Part shown: piece after piece, positions 26,735-34,810 of the stretch
Layout: the number at the start of each line of letters is the position of its first letter
Numbering within the stretch: position 1 is the stretch's first letter
Notes under the pieces: model-generated
Databases searched by the model: none
Told to the model about the DNA's origin: nothing
What the model saw: the letters and a program-made list of their open reading frames with translations, nothing else
Translations under genes and position numbers: made by a program
Assembly (NCBI GenBank): GCA_945876035.1
Contig: CAMCMU010000016.1
Coordinates: forward strand, 22,597 to 86,596
DNA: 64,000 bases
Direction of reading: 5' to 3'
Source of the DNA: Schlesneria paludicola DSM 18645
GTDB taxonomy: Bacteria; Planctomycetota; Planctomycetia; Planctomycetales; Planctomycetaceae

Positions 26735-27430
26735 ATGATCAACTTCATGACATTTTTCCTACCGGGGCGATTGCTACAGCCGTTGCTGAAGCCGGTGATC
26801 AGACTATTTCTGGGTGTTGTTGCCATTCCTTTTTTTCGTCTTTTCGTCCGCCGAGTCGTCAAGGTTCAAGAGATAAACCAGGAACTCGAAAAAGACCTCG
26901 AGCAGTGGTTTCGTGGTGCGTTGTTGTTGTTAATCGCCACGAAAAATATGGAAGAATCCCTGTTCAGTTGGGTGACGCAGGAAACACTCGACGGGCCGCT
27001 TTTCTTGGCCGGGCGATTGCTCTTGGCCATCAGTGTGGTCGAGGGCATGCCCGACCAGTCTTTGTTTGCTTTGATTCATCCTGGACCGCAGCCGCCGAAA
27101 TTCAAACAAAAACAAATTGTTTGGAGTTTGATCTGCTACATCCCACAACTGTTCAAAGGAATCATTTGCCAACACCTAAACCGATCATCACCGGTCTTCG
27201 CTATTCTGGCGGTCTTGGTTGCTGGAAAGATGGGTTGGATCTGCTATGGAATCGCGTTGGCTCAGTATCTGTTGATCGGCCTTGTCACTTCCCGAGACAA
27301 GGCCTTGAATGTCCTTCAAAGATTTGATGCGGCGGTTGATGGACAACGTCAACGACTGGAATCTGAACTGAAACGTCAAACGGAATCTCGAAAACTCAGA
27401 GAGGCAGGCACGCACGAAGGCAAGGTGTAG
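26735..27430 (+). CDS. Multi-pass membrane protein of unknown function, candidate retron partner
   Basis: 231 residues starting nine bases after the reverse transcriptase stop, so almost surely co-transcribed. Hydrophobic stretches suggest three or four membrane segments: about residues 20-40 (VIRLFLGVVAIPFFRLFV), 88-103 (PLFLAGRLLLAISVVEG), and a pair at about 155-190 (VFAILAVLVAGKMGWICYG, then IALAQYLLIGLVTS). The C-terminal 40 residues are a highly charged likely coiled coil (DGQRQRLESELKRQTESRK). I recognise no domain. Some characterised retrons (for example Ec48) use small transmembrane effectors that damage the membrane, which makes this a reasonable candidate effector. A plain housekeeping membrane protein sharing the operon is the alternative. 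Confidence 0.7.
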   Translation: MINFMTFFLPGRLLQPLLKPVIRLFLGVVAIPFFRLFVRRVVKVQEINQELEKDLEQWFRGALLLLIATKNMEESLFSWVTQETLDGPLFLAGRLLLAISVVEGMPDQSLFALIHPGPQPPKFKQKQIVWSLICYIPQLFKGIICQHLNRSSPVFAILAVLVAGKMGWICYGIALAQYLLIGLVTSRDKALNVLQRFDAAVDGQRQRLESELKRQTESRKLREAGTHEGKV

Positions 27431-27509
27431 GGTCTACACGCACGTGTCGTCTCTCCGATGCGGATCGTAGTGCCCTCTCGATCCTGATCCGGTCGACTCT
27501 CGGTCACGT

Positions 27510-28435
27510 GTGGAAAGCGGCGGAGGATTGACCGCGTTCCAGTCCCTCTGGAATTTTTCTGAAATTTCGTACACGCCGCCGCGACAGGAGCAAGAGGATC
27601 TGGCTCAACCCGTTTCTGCGTCTCAGCAATATGCGGGAATTGCCACGTTTCGCTGCATTCCTTTCGGAACCGATCGGTTCCGATGTGGCGATCCTTGGCA
27701 TTCCGGATGGCGGGTCAGTGTCATACCGCAGCGGGACTCGGTTTGGACTCCGAGCAATTGGGGCACAATCGTTGTTTCTGTGGGGCTACAACAACGCGCA
27801 AAACGTCGCGTCCTTGACCCAGCTGAAGATCGTTGATTTGGGGGACGTCGCTGTGGTGCCTCCGGATATTCGGGCGACTCACCGCGCCATTGAACTTGCC
27901 GCTACTGCGTGCCCATGCCAAGCAATACGGTCTGCCGGCCGTGATTCACTTCGATGCTCATCCGGACACTTGGGACAGCGAGTATTCTGGTCAGCCCGAC
28001 AGTCAGGGCACTTCCTTATCAACGCGTCAGAGAGGAAGGGTTGATTGATACTTAGGTCTCTGTGCAACTCGGGATTCGCGGTCCGACGGCTGGTCCACAG
28101 GATTACACGGAGGCTCTGAAACTCGGGGCACGAATGATGACGCGAGAGGAGTTGCATCGCCGCGACTTTCAGGACGTCCTGCAGGAGATCCATGCAATCG
28201 TTGGAGGCCGAAGGACCTACATCACGCTCGATATTGATGTCATCGATCCGGCCTTTGCGCCAAGTACGGGAACATCGGAAATCGACGGGCTTTCTAAATA
28301 TGATAGTGCCAATGGATTCGCGGTCTGCGTGGGCTGAACTGGATTGGATCTGATCTGGTCAAGGTCTCTCCGCCATTTGATCACTCGGACATCACCGCGA
28401 TCCTCGCCGCCAATCGGCCATTTGAATTTCTTTGA
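27510..28435 (+). pseudogene. Decayed agmatinase (ureohydrolase)
   Basis: At least three frames join into a ureohydrolase of the agmatinase type. About 27510-27660 gives LAQPVSASQQYAGIATFR. From 27631 the next frame reads SEPIGSDVAILGIPDGGSVS, then [15 protein letters not shown]. From about 27900 another reads [20 protein letters not shown] and [10 protein letters not shown], with the metal-binding DAHPD. From 28062 it reads GIRGPTAGPQDYTEALKLGA, then GGRRTYITLDIDVIDPAFAP. The end, GLNWIGSDLVKVSPPFDHSD, stops at 28433-28435. Between ATHRAIE and LPLLRAHAK about 25 residues are missing, including the GGDHS block with a manganese ligand, so the gene is dead whatever the sequencing quality. Confidence 0.85.
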
Positions 28436-28662
28436 TTGTTAGTCGCCTAGGCTTGATCCCTTTTTAAATTGATCGCCGGCCCGAGTGACGTGTGTTTTGG
28501 GATCGATCATCAACGCTAGTCGGTCAGAGTCCACAGCTTGGTGATTTCTAGGCCCCGTCCCGAATGTGTCATCGTCATTGCAGTCGGACGTTTTTTCGAG
28601 CAGACTCAAAAAACTTATTGGCGAACGAGACGTTTTTCATCCGCGCACCAAGGGTCCTTTCC

Positions 28663-30372
28663 ATGAATTCCAGATGTATTCACCATTGGTGTCAATTGCC
28701 TTTGATCATGCTTGCCGTTTTGCTCATGTCGCAGGCCGTGACAGCGGCGTTCAGACCCAACGTGGTTGTCATTCTCGCAGACGACATGGGATTTTCGGAC
28801 TTGGGTTGTTATGGCGGCGAAATCGAGACACCCAATTTGGATCGACTCGCAGAAAACGGTCTGCGGTTCACTCAATTTTACAATACGGCACGGTGTTGTC
28901 CGACCAGAGCGAGTTTGTTGACCGGGCTCTATCCACATCAAGTCGGTGTCGGACACATGACGCGAGACATGGGTCTGGATGGATATCGAGGAGATTTGAA
29001 CAAAACAGGGGTTACGATTGCTGAAGCTTTGCGCCCCGCCGGCTACAGAAACTACATGCTCGGCAAATGGCATGTCACCCGTCACTCACAGCCCAACGGT
29101 CTAAAACACAACTGGCCAAGGCAACGCGGTTTCGACCGATTTTATGGCACGATCACAGGCGCAGGGTCCTACTTTGATCCGGGTACGCTGACACGTGATG
29201 ACGAGATGATTTCGCCATTAGCGGATAAGGAATACTCTCCGGAAACCTATTACTACACAGATGCTCTCAGCGATCACGCTGTCCGCTTTGTTTCGGAGCA
29301 CGTCCGTGATCACTCGGAAAAACCCTTCTTTTTATATTTAGCCTACACCGCGGCCCATTGGCCATTACACGCTCTCGCGGTCGACATCGAAAAGCAGAAA
29401 GGAAAATACGATGCGGGTTACGATGCGATTCGAAGCACACGGTTTGAAAAATCCAAAGCGCTCGGTGTGATCGATCCGCGATGGAGTCTGACACCAACAA
29501 AAGGTGTTTGGTCAGAGGTAGAGCACAAACAGTGGGAATTACGCGGGATGGAAGTGTATGCCGCGATGATCGATTCCATGGATCAGGGAATTGGTCGTCT
29601 CGTTGATGAATTAAAACGGTCAGGACAGTTCGATAACACCTTGATTCTGTTTCTTCAGGACAATGGTGGCTGCGCCGAAGACAATGGCCGTTCTGCAACA
29701 ACCGTTCGCGGCGAAAAACCAATTCTTCCTACAATTCCCAGGACCGATGTCCTGACCGTCGTGACACCGAAACAGACGCGAGATGGATGGCCCACACTGA
29801 CGGGGCCGACAAACATGCCGGGTCCGAGAGACACGTATATGGCCTATGGTGATGCCTGGGCAAACGTCAGCAATACCCCTTTTCGGGAATACAAGCACTG
29901 GGTCCATGAGGGGGGGATTTCCACGCCCCTGATTGCGCATTGGCCCGATCGGATCCACGACACGGGTGCACTCCGGCATCAGCCGGGCCACGTCATCGAC
30001 ATCATGGCCACGGCCATCGACATTGCCGGTGCGACATACCCTAACACGTACCAAGGACATCCGATCCGATCACTGGAAGGCCGCAGTTTAGTCAGCGCTT
30101 TCGACAGCAAACCGATCGACCGTGACGCACTCTTTTGGGAACATGAGGGGAGTCGTGCACTGCGAGTCAGCCAGTGGAAAATTGTCGCAAAAGGGCCGTC
30201 CGCGCCGTGGGAGTTGTACGACCTTGAGGCGGATCGAACGGAAACACACGATCTTGCGTCCTCCGATTCAGATCGCGTGAAATTGATGGTCAGGAAATGG
30301 GAGACGATCGCTCAACGAACCGGCGCGATCCCGTGGATTTGGACACCACAGTACGAACAACCTGTTGAATAA
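28663..30372 (+). CDS. Secreted arylsulfatase-type sulfatase
   Basis: 569 residues from the ATG at 28663 with AAGGG upstream; it begins with a signal peptide (PLIMLAVLLMSQAVTAA). The metal-binding start NVVVILADDMGFSDLGCYGG is typical of the family. The formylglycine signature is CCPTRASLLTG (C-x-P-x-R, Cys78), and AEALRPAGYRNYMLGKWHV adds the catalytic Lys/His block. A later Asp-Asn metal pair appears in LFLQDNGGCAEDNG. The Cys must be oxidised by a sulfatase-modifying enzyme; an FGE-like gene is 28 kb away in this window. Substrate is probably a sulfated polysaccharide. It is convergent with the ExbD genes. Confidence 0.92.
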   Translation: MNSRCIHHWCQLPLIMLAVLLMSQAVTAAFRPNVVVILADDMGFSDLGCYGGEIETPNLDRLAENGLRFTQFYNTARCCPTRASLLTGLYPHQVGVGHMTRDMGLDGYRGDLNKTGVTIAEALRPAGYRNYMLGKWHVTRHSQPNGLKHNWPRQRGFDRFYGTITGAGSYFDPGTLTRDDEMISPLADKEYSPETYYYTDALSDHAVRFVSEHVRDHSEKPFFLYLAYTAAHWPLHALAVDIEKQKGKYDAGYDAIRSTRFEKSKALGVIDPRWSLTPTKGVWSEVEHKQWELRGMEVYAAMIDSMDQGIGRLVDELKRSGQFDNTLILFLQDNGGCAEDNGRSATTVRGEKPILPTIPRTDVLTVVTPKQTRDGWPTLTGPTNMPGPRDTYMAYGDAWANVSNTPFREYKHWVHEGGISTPLIAHWPDRIHDTGALRHQPGHVIDIMATAIDIAGATYPNTYQGHPIRSLEGRSLVSAFDSKPIDRDALFWEHEGSRALRVSQWKIVAKGPSAPWELYDLEADRTETHDLASSDSDRVKLMVRKWETIAQRTGAIPWIWTPQYEQPVE

Positions 30373-30514
30373 GGTCTTGAGGCGGGGCGAGGCTCCCGCT
30401 AGGCCGCGATCAACAAGCGACTCGAGCTGCGTCGATTTCAAGAGGCGGAGAGGTGCACTGCTGGAGCGGCCGTTTGGTAGGCAATCCGAGAAAATCAGGG
30501 GGGAGGAATGCATT

Positions 30515-31015
30515 TCATGGTTTCGGCAGATGCGGCGGAGCGAATTTTATTTTTTCGACAAAACGGGCCACTTGTCGCGTTTGAGGATCCAATCGGCCGG
30601 TGCAATTCGAAATTGCTTTAACGACGTAATGGTAATGCGTCTCAAAGTCGGCATCAATTTCGACCTCAACATCTTTCGTAAGCGGGTTTCCCGGACGGCC
30701 AATGATTCGCAGAATTTCCTGATTCAGGCGTACGAATGCCGCATCGTCAGTACCCAGATTTTTCGAACCGAGCGTCAGTTGCGTCAACAAACCCTCGCGG
30801 TCCGAACGAAGCCCAACTTTGATTTCCGGCAGGTTCAGTTCTAACGACTGTGTCGAACCGGGAGCAGCAATTGGCAAATTGATGTCGAAGTTTCCTTCGG
30901 GAGCGGTGATCTTCAAATTCAGCATGAAGAAGATCAATAGCAGAAAGACAATGTCGATCATGGGGGCCATGGGAATATCGACTTTTGATGGCGAACTGAT
31001 TTTGGCGAGCTTCAT
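30515..31015 (-). CDS. ExbD/TolR-family protein (first copy)
   Basis: 166 residues. Two ATGs are close together; the second, at 31015, has AAAGGGA at ideal distance and gives MKLAKISSPSKVDIPMAPMI, a normal ExbD start. One N-terminal membrane helix (MIDIVFLLLIFFML) carries the conserved Asp used in proton-driven energy transduction, and the rest is periplasmic. It works with the ExbB-like channel encoded upstream in the same direction. It lies 47 bases after the second ExbD copy, the last gene of the cluster. Confidence 0.88.
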   Translation of the reverse strand: MKLAKISSPSKVDIPMAPMIDIVFLLLIFFMLNLKITAPEGNFDINLPIAAPGSTQSLELNLPEIKVGLRSDREGLLTQLTLGSKNLGTDDAAFVRLNQEILRIIGRPGNPLTKDVEVEIDADFETHYHYVVKAISNCTGRLDPQTRQVARFVEKIKFAPPHLPKP

Positions 31016-31062
31016 CCACATTCCCTTTCATTCGGCCGTGCTAACTTGGACTCGAGGGAAAT

Positions 31063-31539
31063 TCATCTGTCGACGGATGTGGCACGCAACGAATACTTCG
31101 TAAATCCCGTCATCTGACACTTCTTAATCAACTCCTGTACCAGACCGGAAGGGACTTCCGCATCCGCTCGAATTAACACGGTTGTCTCAGCCAAGGCTTG
31201 TTTGCCGTGAGTCTTTTCAATGACGCGTCTCTCCGATTCAAGATCCGGACCAATGTGATCGACCTCAATGTTCCTTTCGTTGTAAAAAATCGTTGGCGTG
31301 CGATGGATGATCGTGCCATCGATTCTTCTATTAAAACCCAGATTCAGGACGAGTTCGTGTTCGGGTTTCACTTCGGGAGGCTTGGCGAGAATATCGAGGG
31401 GAAGCTTGATTCGCTCATCCGCCTTGGTGTTTTCAAAATTGATCGCGATCATAAAGAATGTCAGTAACTGAAACACCACGTCGATCATCGGTGTCATATC
31501 GAGTTCGACGTGAGTCATGTCCATCTTGCGAGGCTTCAC
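31063..31539 (-). CDS. ExbD/TolR-family protein (second copy)
   Basis: 158 residues from the GTG at 31539, which has TTGGAG eight bases upstream; an in-frame TTG at 31566 is the alternative. It begins KPRKMDMTHVELDMTPMID, the standard ExbD lead-in, then one helix (VVFQLLTFFMIAINFE) with the conserved Asp in PMIDVV. The periplasmic part differs from the other copy, so this is a heterodimer-type pair as in many planctomycete clusters. It follows ExbB by about 47 bases. Confidence 0.88.
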   Translation of the reverse strand: MKPRKMDMTHVELDMTPMIDVVFQLLTFFMIAINFENTKADERIKLPLDILAKPPEVKPEHELVLNLGFNRRIDGTIIHRTPTIFYNERNIEVDHIGPDLESERRVIEKTHGKQALAETTVLIRADAEVPSGLVQELIKKCQMTGFTKYSLRATSVDR

Positions 31540-31586
31540 CGGATTTCTCCAACTTGAAAAACGCAATTCATCATCACTACGAACGA

Positions 31587-32438
31587 TTACTGCGCGGAGT
31601 CACCTGCAAACTTGGTGTCCGACGGTTTGCCGATGCCTTGAAAGTTCTTCATCAGGTTCGTCGCAACAAACCCACTCTCCATCAGAAATCGAGACAGGCG
31701 ATTTCTGTAAAGGGTGTAAAAGATGATCGCGGGTATGGCAACAACCAATCCTTCGAGTGTTGTGAATAGTGCCGTCGCGATACCATCGGCCAAGTCTGAC
31801 GGTTTTGGTGACGTGATCGAGGTCGCAATCACCTGAAAGCTCAAAACCATTCCTTGAACGGTTCCCAGTAGACCCAGCATGGGGGCGATCGAGCCGATCA
31901 GAGACAAATAGCCGATCTTGTGTTCCATCGCCATCGTTTCGTCTTCCGCCACTTCCATCATTCCCGCTTCAGCCTCCTCGTATCCACGCGACAATCGTTC
32001 CATCCCCGCCGTCAGTACTCGACCGATGAACGAGTCGTTTTGTCGGGCAGATTCGTATGCCCCTTGATAATCCTTGGACTGCAATCGCTGTTCAAATTCC
32101 TCAACAAATGATCCCGGCAAGTAATTGTCTCGGCGCAATTGCAGGCCAATCATCATGATGATTGAGACCATCACAAAGGACACAAGCATGATCAGAAATC
32201 CAAAGATCCCAGACGCACGAATCATCCAGCCGAGAAATGACTCCATCGGTTTCGTGGGATTGGTTTCGCTGCCAGATCCCGGATTTATTTCTGAACCACT
32301 GTCGTCAGACGTTCCCGACGCAGTCGAGTTGATGGTGTCTTGGCCGATACTGACCGACCAAGAACAGGCTATGACGGTGAACGCTAGCAATAGAGTCAAA
32401 ACCGGACAGCAGTCGCCGAGTCGATGGGTGCGCTTCAA
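31587..32438 (-). CDS. ExbB/TolQ/MotA proton-channel protein
   Basis: 283 residues if started at the TTG at 32438, which is preceded by GAGGAGG with six bases spacing and gives a proper signal peptide (KRTHRLGDCCPVLTLLLAFT); longer starts up to 32525 lack a site. Three membrane segments follow: about 70-95 (GIFGFLIMLVSFVMVSIIMM), and two near 185-210 and 230-250 in the MotA/ExbB core (SLIGSIAPMLGLLGTVQGMV, GIATALFTTLEGLVVAIPA). It should form the channel with the two ExbD proteins, using proton flow to drive outer-membrane work. The extra N-terminal signal and Ser/Gly linker are common in planctomycete versions. Confidence 0.9.
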   Translation of the reverse strand: MKRTHRLGDCCPVLTLLLAFTVIACSWSVSIGQDTINSTASGTSDDSGSEINPGSGSETNPTKPMESFLGWMIRASGIFGFLIMLVSFVMVSIIMMIGLQLRRDNYLPGSFVEEFEQRLQSKDYQGAYESARQNDSFIGRVLTAGMERLSRGYEEAEAGMMEVAEDETMAMEHKIGYLSLIGSIAPMLGLLGTVQGMVLSFQVIATSITSPKPSDLADGIATALFTTLEGLVVAIPAIIFYTLYRNRLSRFLMESGFVATNLMKNFQGIGKPSDTKFAGDSAQ

Positions 32439-32596
32439 TTCGATCCTCCTCACTGTGTTTTTTCTCCAGAACTGGCGACTCTCGTGGAGTCGAACGCTCT
32501 CAGGAATTGGGAAACGAGTCATCATTGCAGCCTTTGCCGAAAATAGGCAAACCGCAGGGATTCTAAAGCCACAACCGATCTCTGGCTAGCAGGCCA

Positions 32597-33661
32597 CTAG
32601 TTGGTGGGACTGGTCTCAGCCAATTTCTTTCGCCAAACGCTATTCGGATACTTTTGAACAAGTTTCATTTCTGTATCAGTGGCACGATCTGGCAGTTGCA
32701 CGAGTTTCCAAACTTTGCTGAGGTTGAATAGGGCCTCCGCATGAAAGTCCGCCTCTTGAGGGAATAAGATATCCACGTGTAAGTAGGCGAGTGCAGCCTC
32801 TTTGCCTCGTCCCAACGTTTGCAATGCATTCCCCTGAAGACAATAGGCCTCGGCTTGGATTGGTCCGTCGTCTGCGGGAGCGTTGTCGGTGATCACTTCC
32901 AAGATGTTTAACGCTTCTGCGCAGCGTGCCATGACAATCAGCGTGCGAGACTGTCCTAGTAACGCCTCGTATTTGCGAGATTGTTCGATCGTGGAATCAG
33001 TTGCCGCCGTCGCAGCGGCGGCGGAAAATTGTTGGATCGCATCGTCCAGCTTTTTGTCAGCGACTAAAATGCGGGCCAAAAATATTTTGGCGAGCAACTT
33101 GTATTCGTTCCACGGTGCTTCGGCGACGATGTCAAAGGATTCCTTGGCGCTGGCGAGATCGCCTCGTGCAAGTTGAATCTGACCCAAGAGTCCGACGGAC
33201 TCGAAATAGCGAACGTGGTTAGGGCTCGATTTCTGAATAGCCAGCAACGTGTGAATTGCCTCTTGCTGCTTGTCCGGATCAAACAAGGCTAGTCGTGCTG
33301 TGGCTCGGGCGATTGAATAATCAATCTCCGCACGCAATTCATTACTCGGCGTCTTGGTTTCCGCTTTGGATTTGGTATAGCGTTGTAAGGCGGATGCGTA
33401 CTTGCCTCCAGTCTCGTCAATATTTCCTAACCTCAAATCACCACTCGCGCCGTCCCATTCGATGGCGGAGATGTCGTTGGCCTGAACGGCTTCCGATTCG
33501 CCAACCGATTTCTTGACGGTGAATCCCGTCTGGGACATTCCTGTAATTGTGCCCCCCAATTTTTTCCCGTTGCTCTTGCGTGTCACTGTATCAACGGCTG
33601 ACAACTGCGAGGCGAAGAGCATCACCGTGACGACACCAGAAATAAACGGATCTCTTTGCAT
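32597..33661 (-). CDS. Secreted TPR-repeat protein
   Basis: 354 residues from the ATG at 33661, giving a short signal peptide (FISGVVTVMLFASQLSA). Residues 20-85 form a small beta domain (KKLGGTITGMSQTGFTVKKS). The rest is helical repeats of TPR type (KYASALQRYTKS, GQIQLARGDLASAKESFDIV, QGNALQTLGRGKEAALAYL). A secreted TPR protein beside ExbB/ExbD is a repeated theme in planctomycetes and Bacteroidetes and probably supports the energised complex in the periplasm. ExbB starts about 160 bases further on in the same direction. Confidence 0.8.
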   Translation of the reverse strand: MQRDPFISGVVTVMLFASQLSAVDTVTRKSNGKKLGGTITGMSQTGFTVKKSVGESEAVQANDISAIEWDGASGDLRLGNIDETGGKYASALQRYTKSKAETKTPSNELRAEIDYSIARATARLALFDPDKQQEAIHTLLAIQKSSPNHVRYFESVGLLGQIQLARGDLASAKESFDIVAEAPWNEYKLLAKIFLARILVADKKLDDAIQQFSAAAATAATDSTIEQSRKYEALLGQSRTLIVMARCAEALNILEVITDNAPADDGPIQAEAYCLQGNALQTLGRGKEAALAYLHVDILFPQEADFHAEALFNLSKVWKLVQLPDRATDTEMKLVQKYPNSVWRKKLAETSPTN

Positions 33662-33758
33662 AGCAGCAATATTTTCTTCTTGGTCATCCGGCCGGATGAT
33701 CTGTGCCACCGGTATTCAACGAACCGAGACAGCCCCATCCAATCAATCGGCCGACAAC

Positions 33759-34550
33759 TTAGGGAAGGCGGTCGGAGGCTCCCCAGTAATTTTGGGCATC
33801 GATCGCGATCAATTCGTGAAACGATCGGACGACTACTTCGCGTCCGTAATCCAACCCCTCGAACAGTTCGGAATCGACTCCATCAACCGGCCCCTTGGCA
33901 TGAAGCATGATTCTAACCTCGTCAAGATCCTCCGCTGTTTGGCCAGAATCATGACGAAATTTGATGGCCAGAGTCCCGCGTTCGGCAGGTAGGGGAAACT
34001 CCCATCGGCCTTTGTAGCCTTGACTATCAGCATCCCAGACAGCCAACGGCACAGGTTGCCATAACCGAAAGAAGGACCAATCGCCAGTCGTCACCCAGAC
34101 CGTTCCTTGCGGAATACGGTTGACGTAGCGGATCGACCAGCGTTTTGGCGAGAGGCGGCGTTCAGTTCCTGGTGTCACTCGCCGAATGGCATCTAAGGCG
34201 GTTACAAATCCGTCACGAATGGTCTCATATCTCGGATATCGCTCTCCCTGATGCCCAATCCATCCGTATGCAAATCCGCACGATGTCAGTCGCACGGCGC
34301 GGTCACCCATGACGTTCTCGAGTTGTCGATCATGGCCAGGAGTATCATCCGCGACGGTCTGCCATGAACCGAACCATTCCGCACCGAGAGATTCTCTCAA
34401 GGCCGTTGGATCGACTTCGAATTGCTCAAGGGAATCGACAAAGTCAACGCCCAACCAACATTCAATCAGCGGTGGATGGGCATAGTCTGGCGGTGTCAGG
34501 TGCGAACTACCGCTGACGAAACCGTAACGTACGGGAAGAGTTGTTGGCAT
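33759..34550 (-). CDS. TIGR04255-like protein
   Basis: 263 residues from the ATG at 34550 (AAGGA five bases upstream); the frame extends to 34628 without a better site. The motif PPLIECWLGVDF followed by alternating strands, then KRWSIRYVNRI and a C-terminal FHELIAIDAQNYWG, matches the sporadically distributed TIGR04255 family as I remember it. Members have no known function and are often found near defence or mobile genes. No signal peptide or membrane helix, so cytoplasmic. It lies upstream of the TPR gene and is co-directional. Confidence 0.65.
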   Translation of the reverse strand: MPTTLPVRYGFVSGSSHLTPPDYAHPPLIECWLGVDFVDSLEQFEVDPTALRESLGAEWFGSWQTVADDTPGHDRQLENVMGDRAVRLTSCGFAYGWIGHQGERYPRYETIRDGFVTALDAIRRVTPGTERRLSPKRWSIRYVNRIPQGTVWVTTGDWSFFRLWQPVPLAVWDADSQGYKGRWEFPLPAERGTLAIKFRHDSGQTAEDLDEVRIMLHAKGPVDGVDSELFEGLDYGREVVVRSFHELIAIDAQNYWGASDRLP

Positions 34551-34810
34551 ACAGATCCTTGTCACAGGGGATCGCGAACAGCCACGCGCTGTTGCCACGG
34601 CTTGGAATCCAACGAGGCTAAACAACAAGGCAGCGGTCGTTGAACGGGTCGAAAAAAATATCTTGTGTGTGTTGGTTCACTCTACTGGATATCCCGAGTG
34701 GTTTCCAGAATCGATTTTCTTGGACGACGAAAACATGTGTTGACATCTGCCGCGGAACGCGGCAAGCAGCCGACACATTCCGCAACCTCATTTAAAAAAG
34801 GCTTTGGAAT

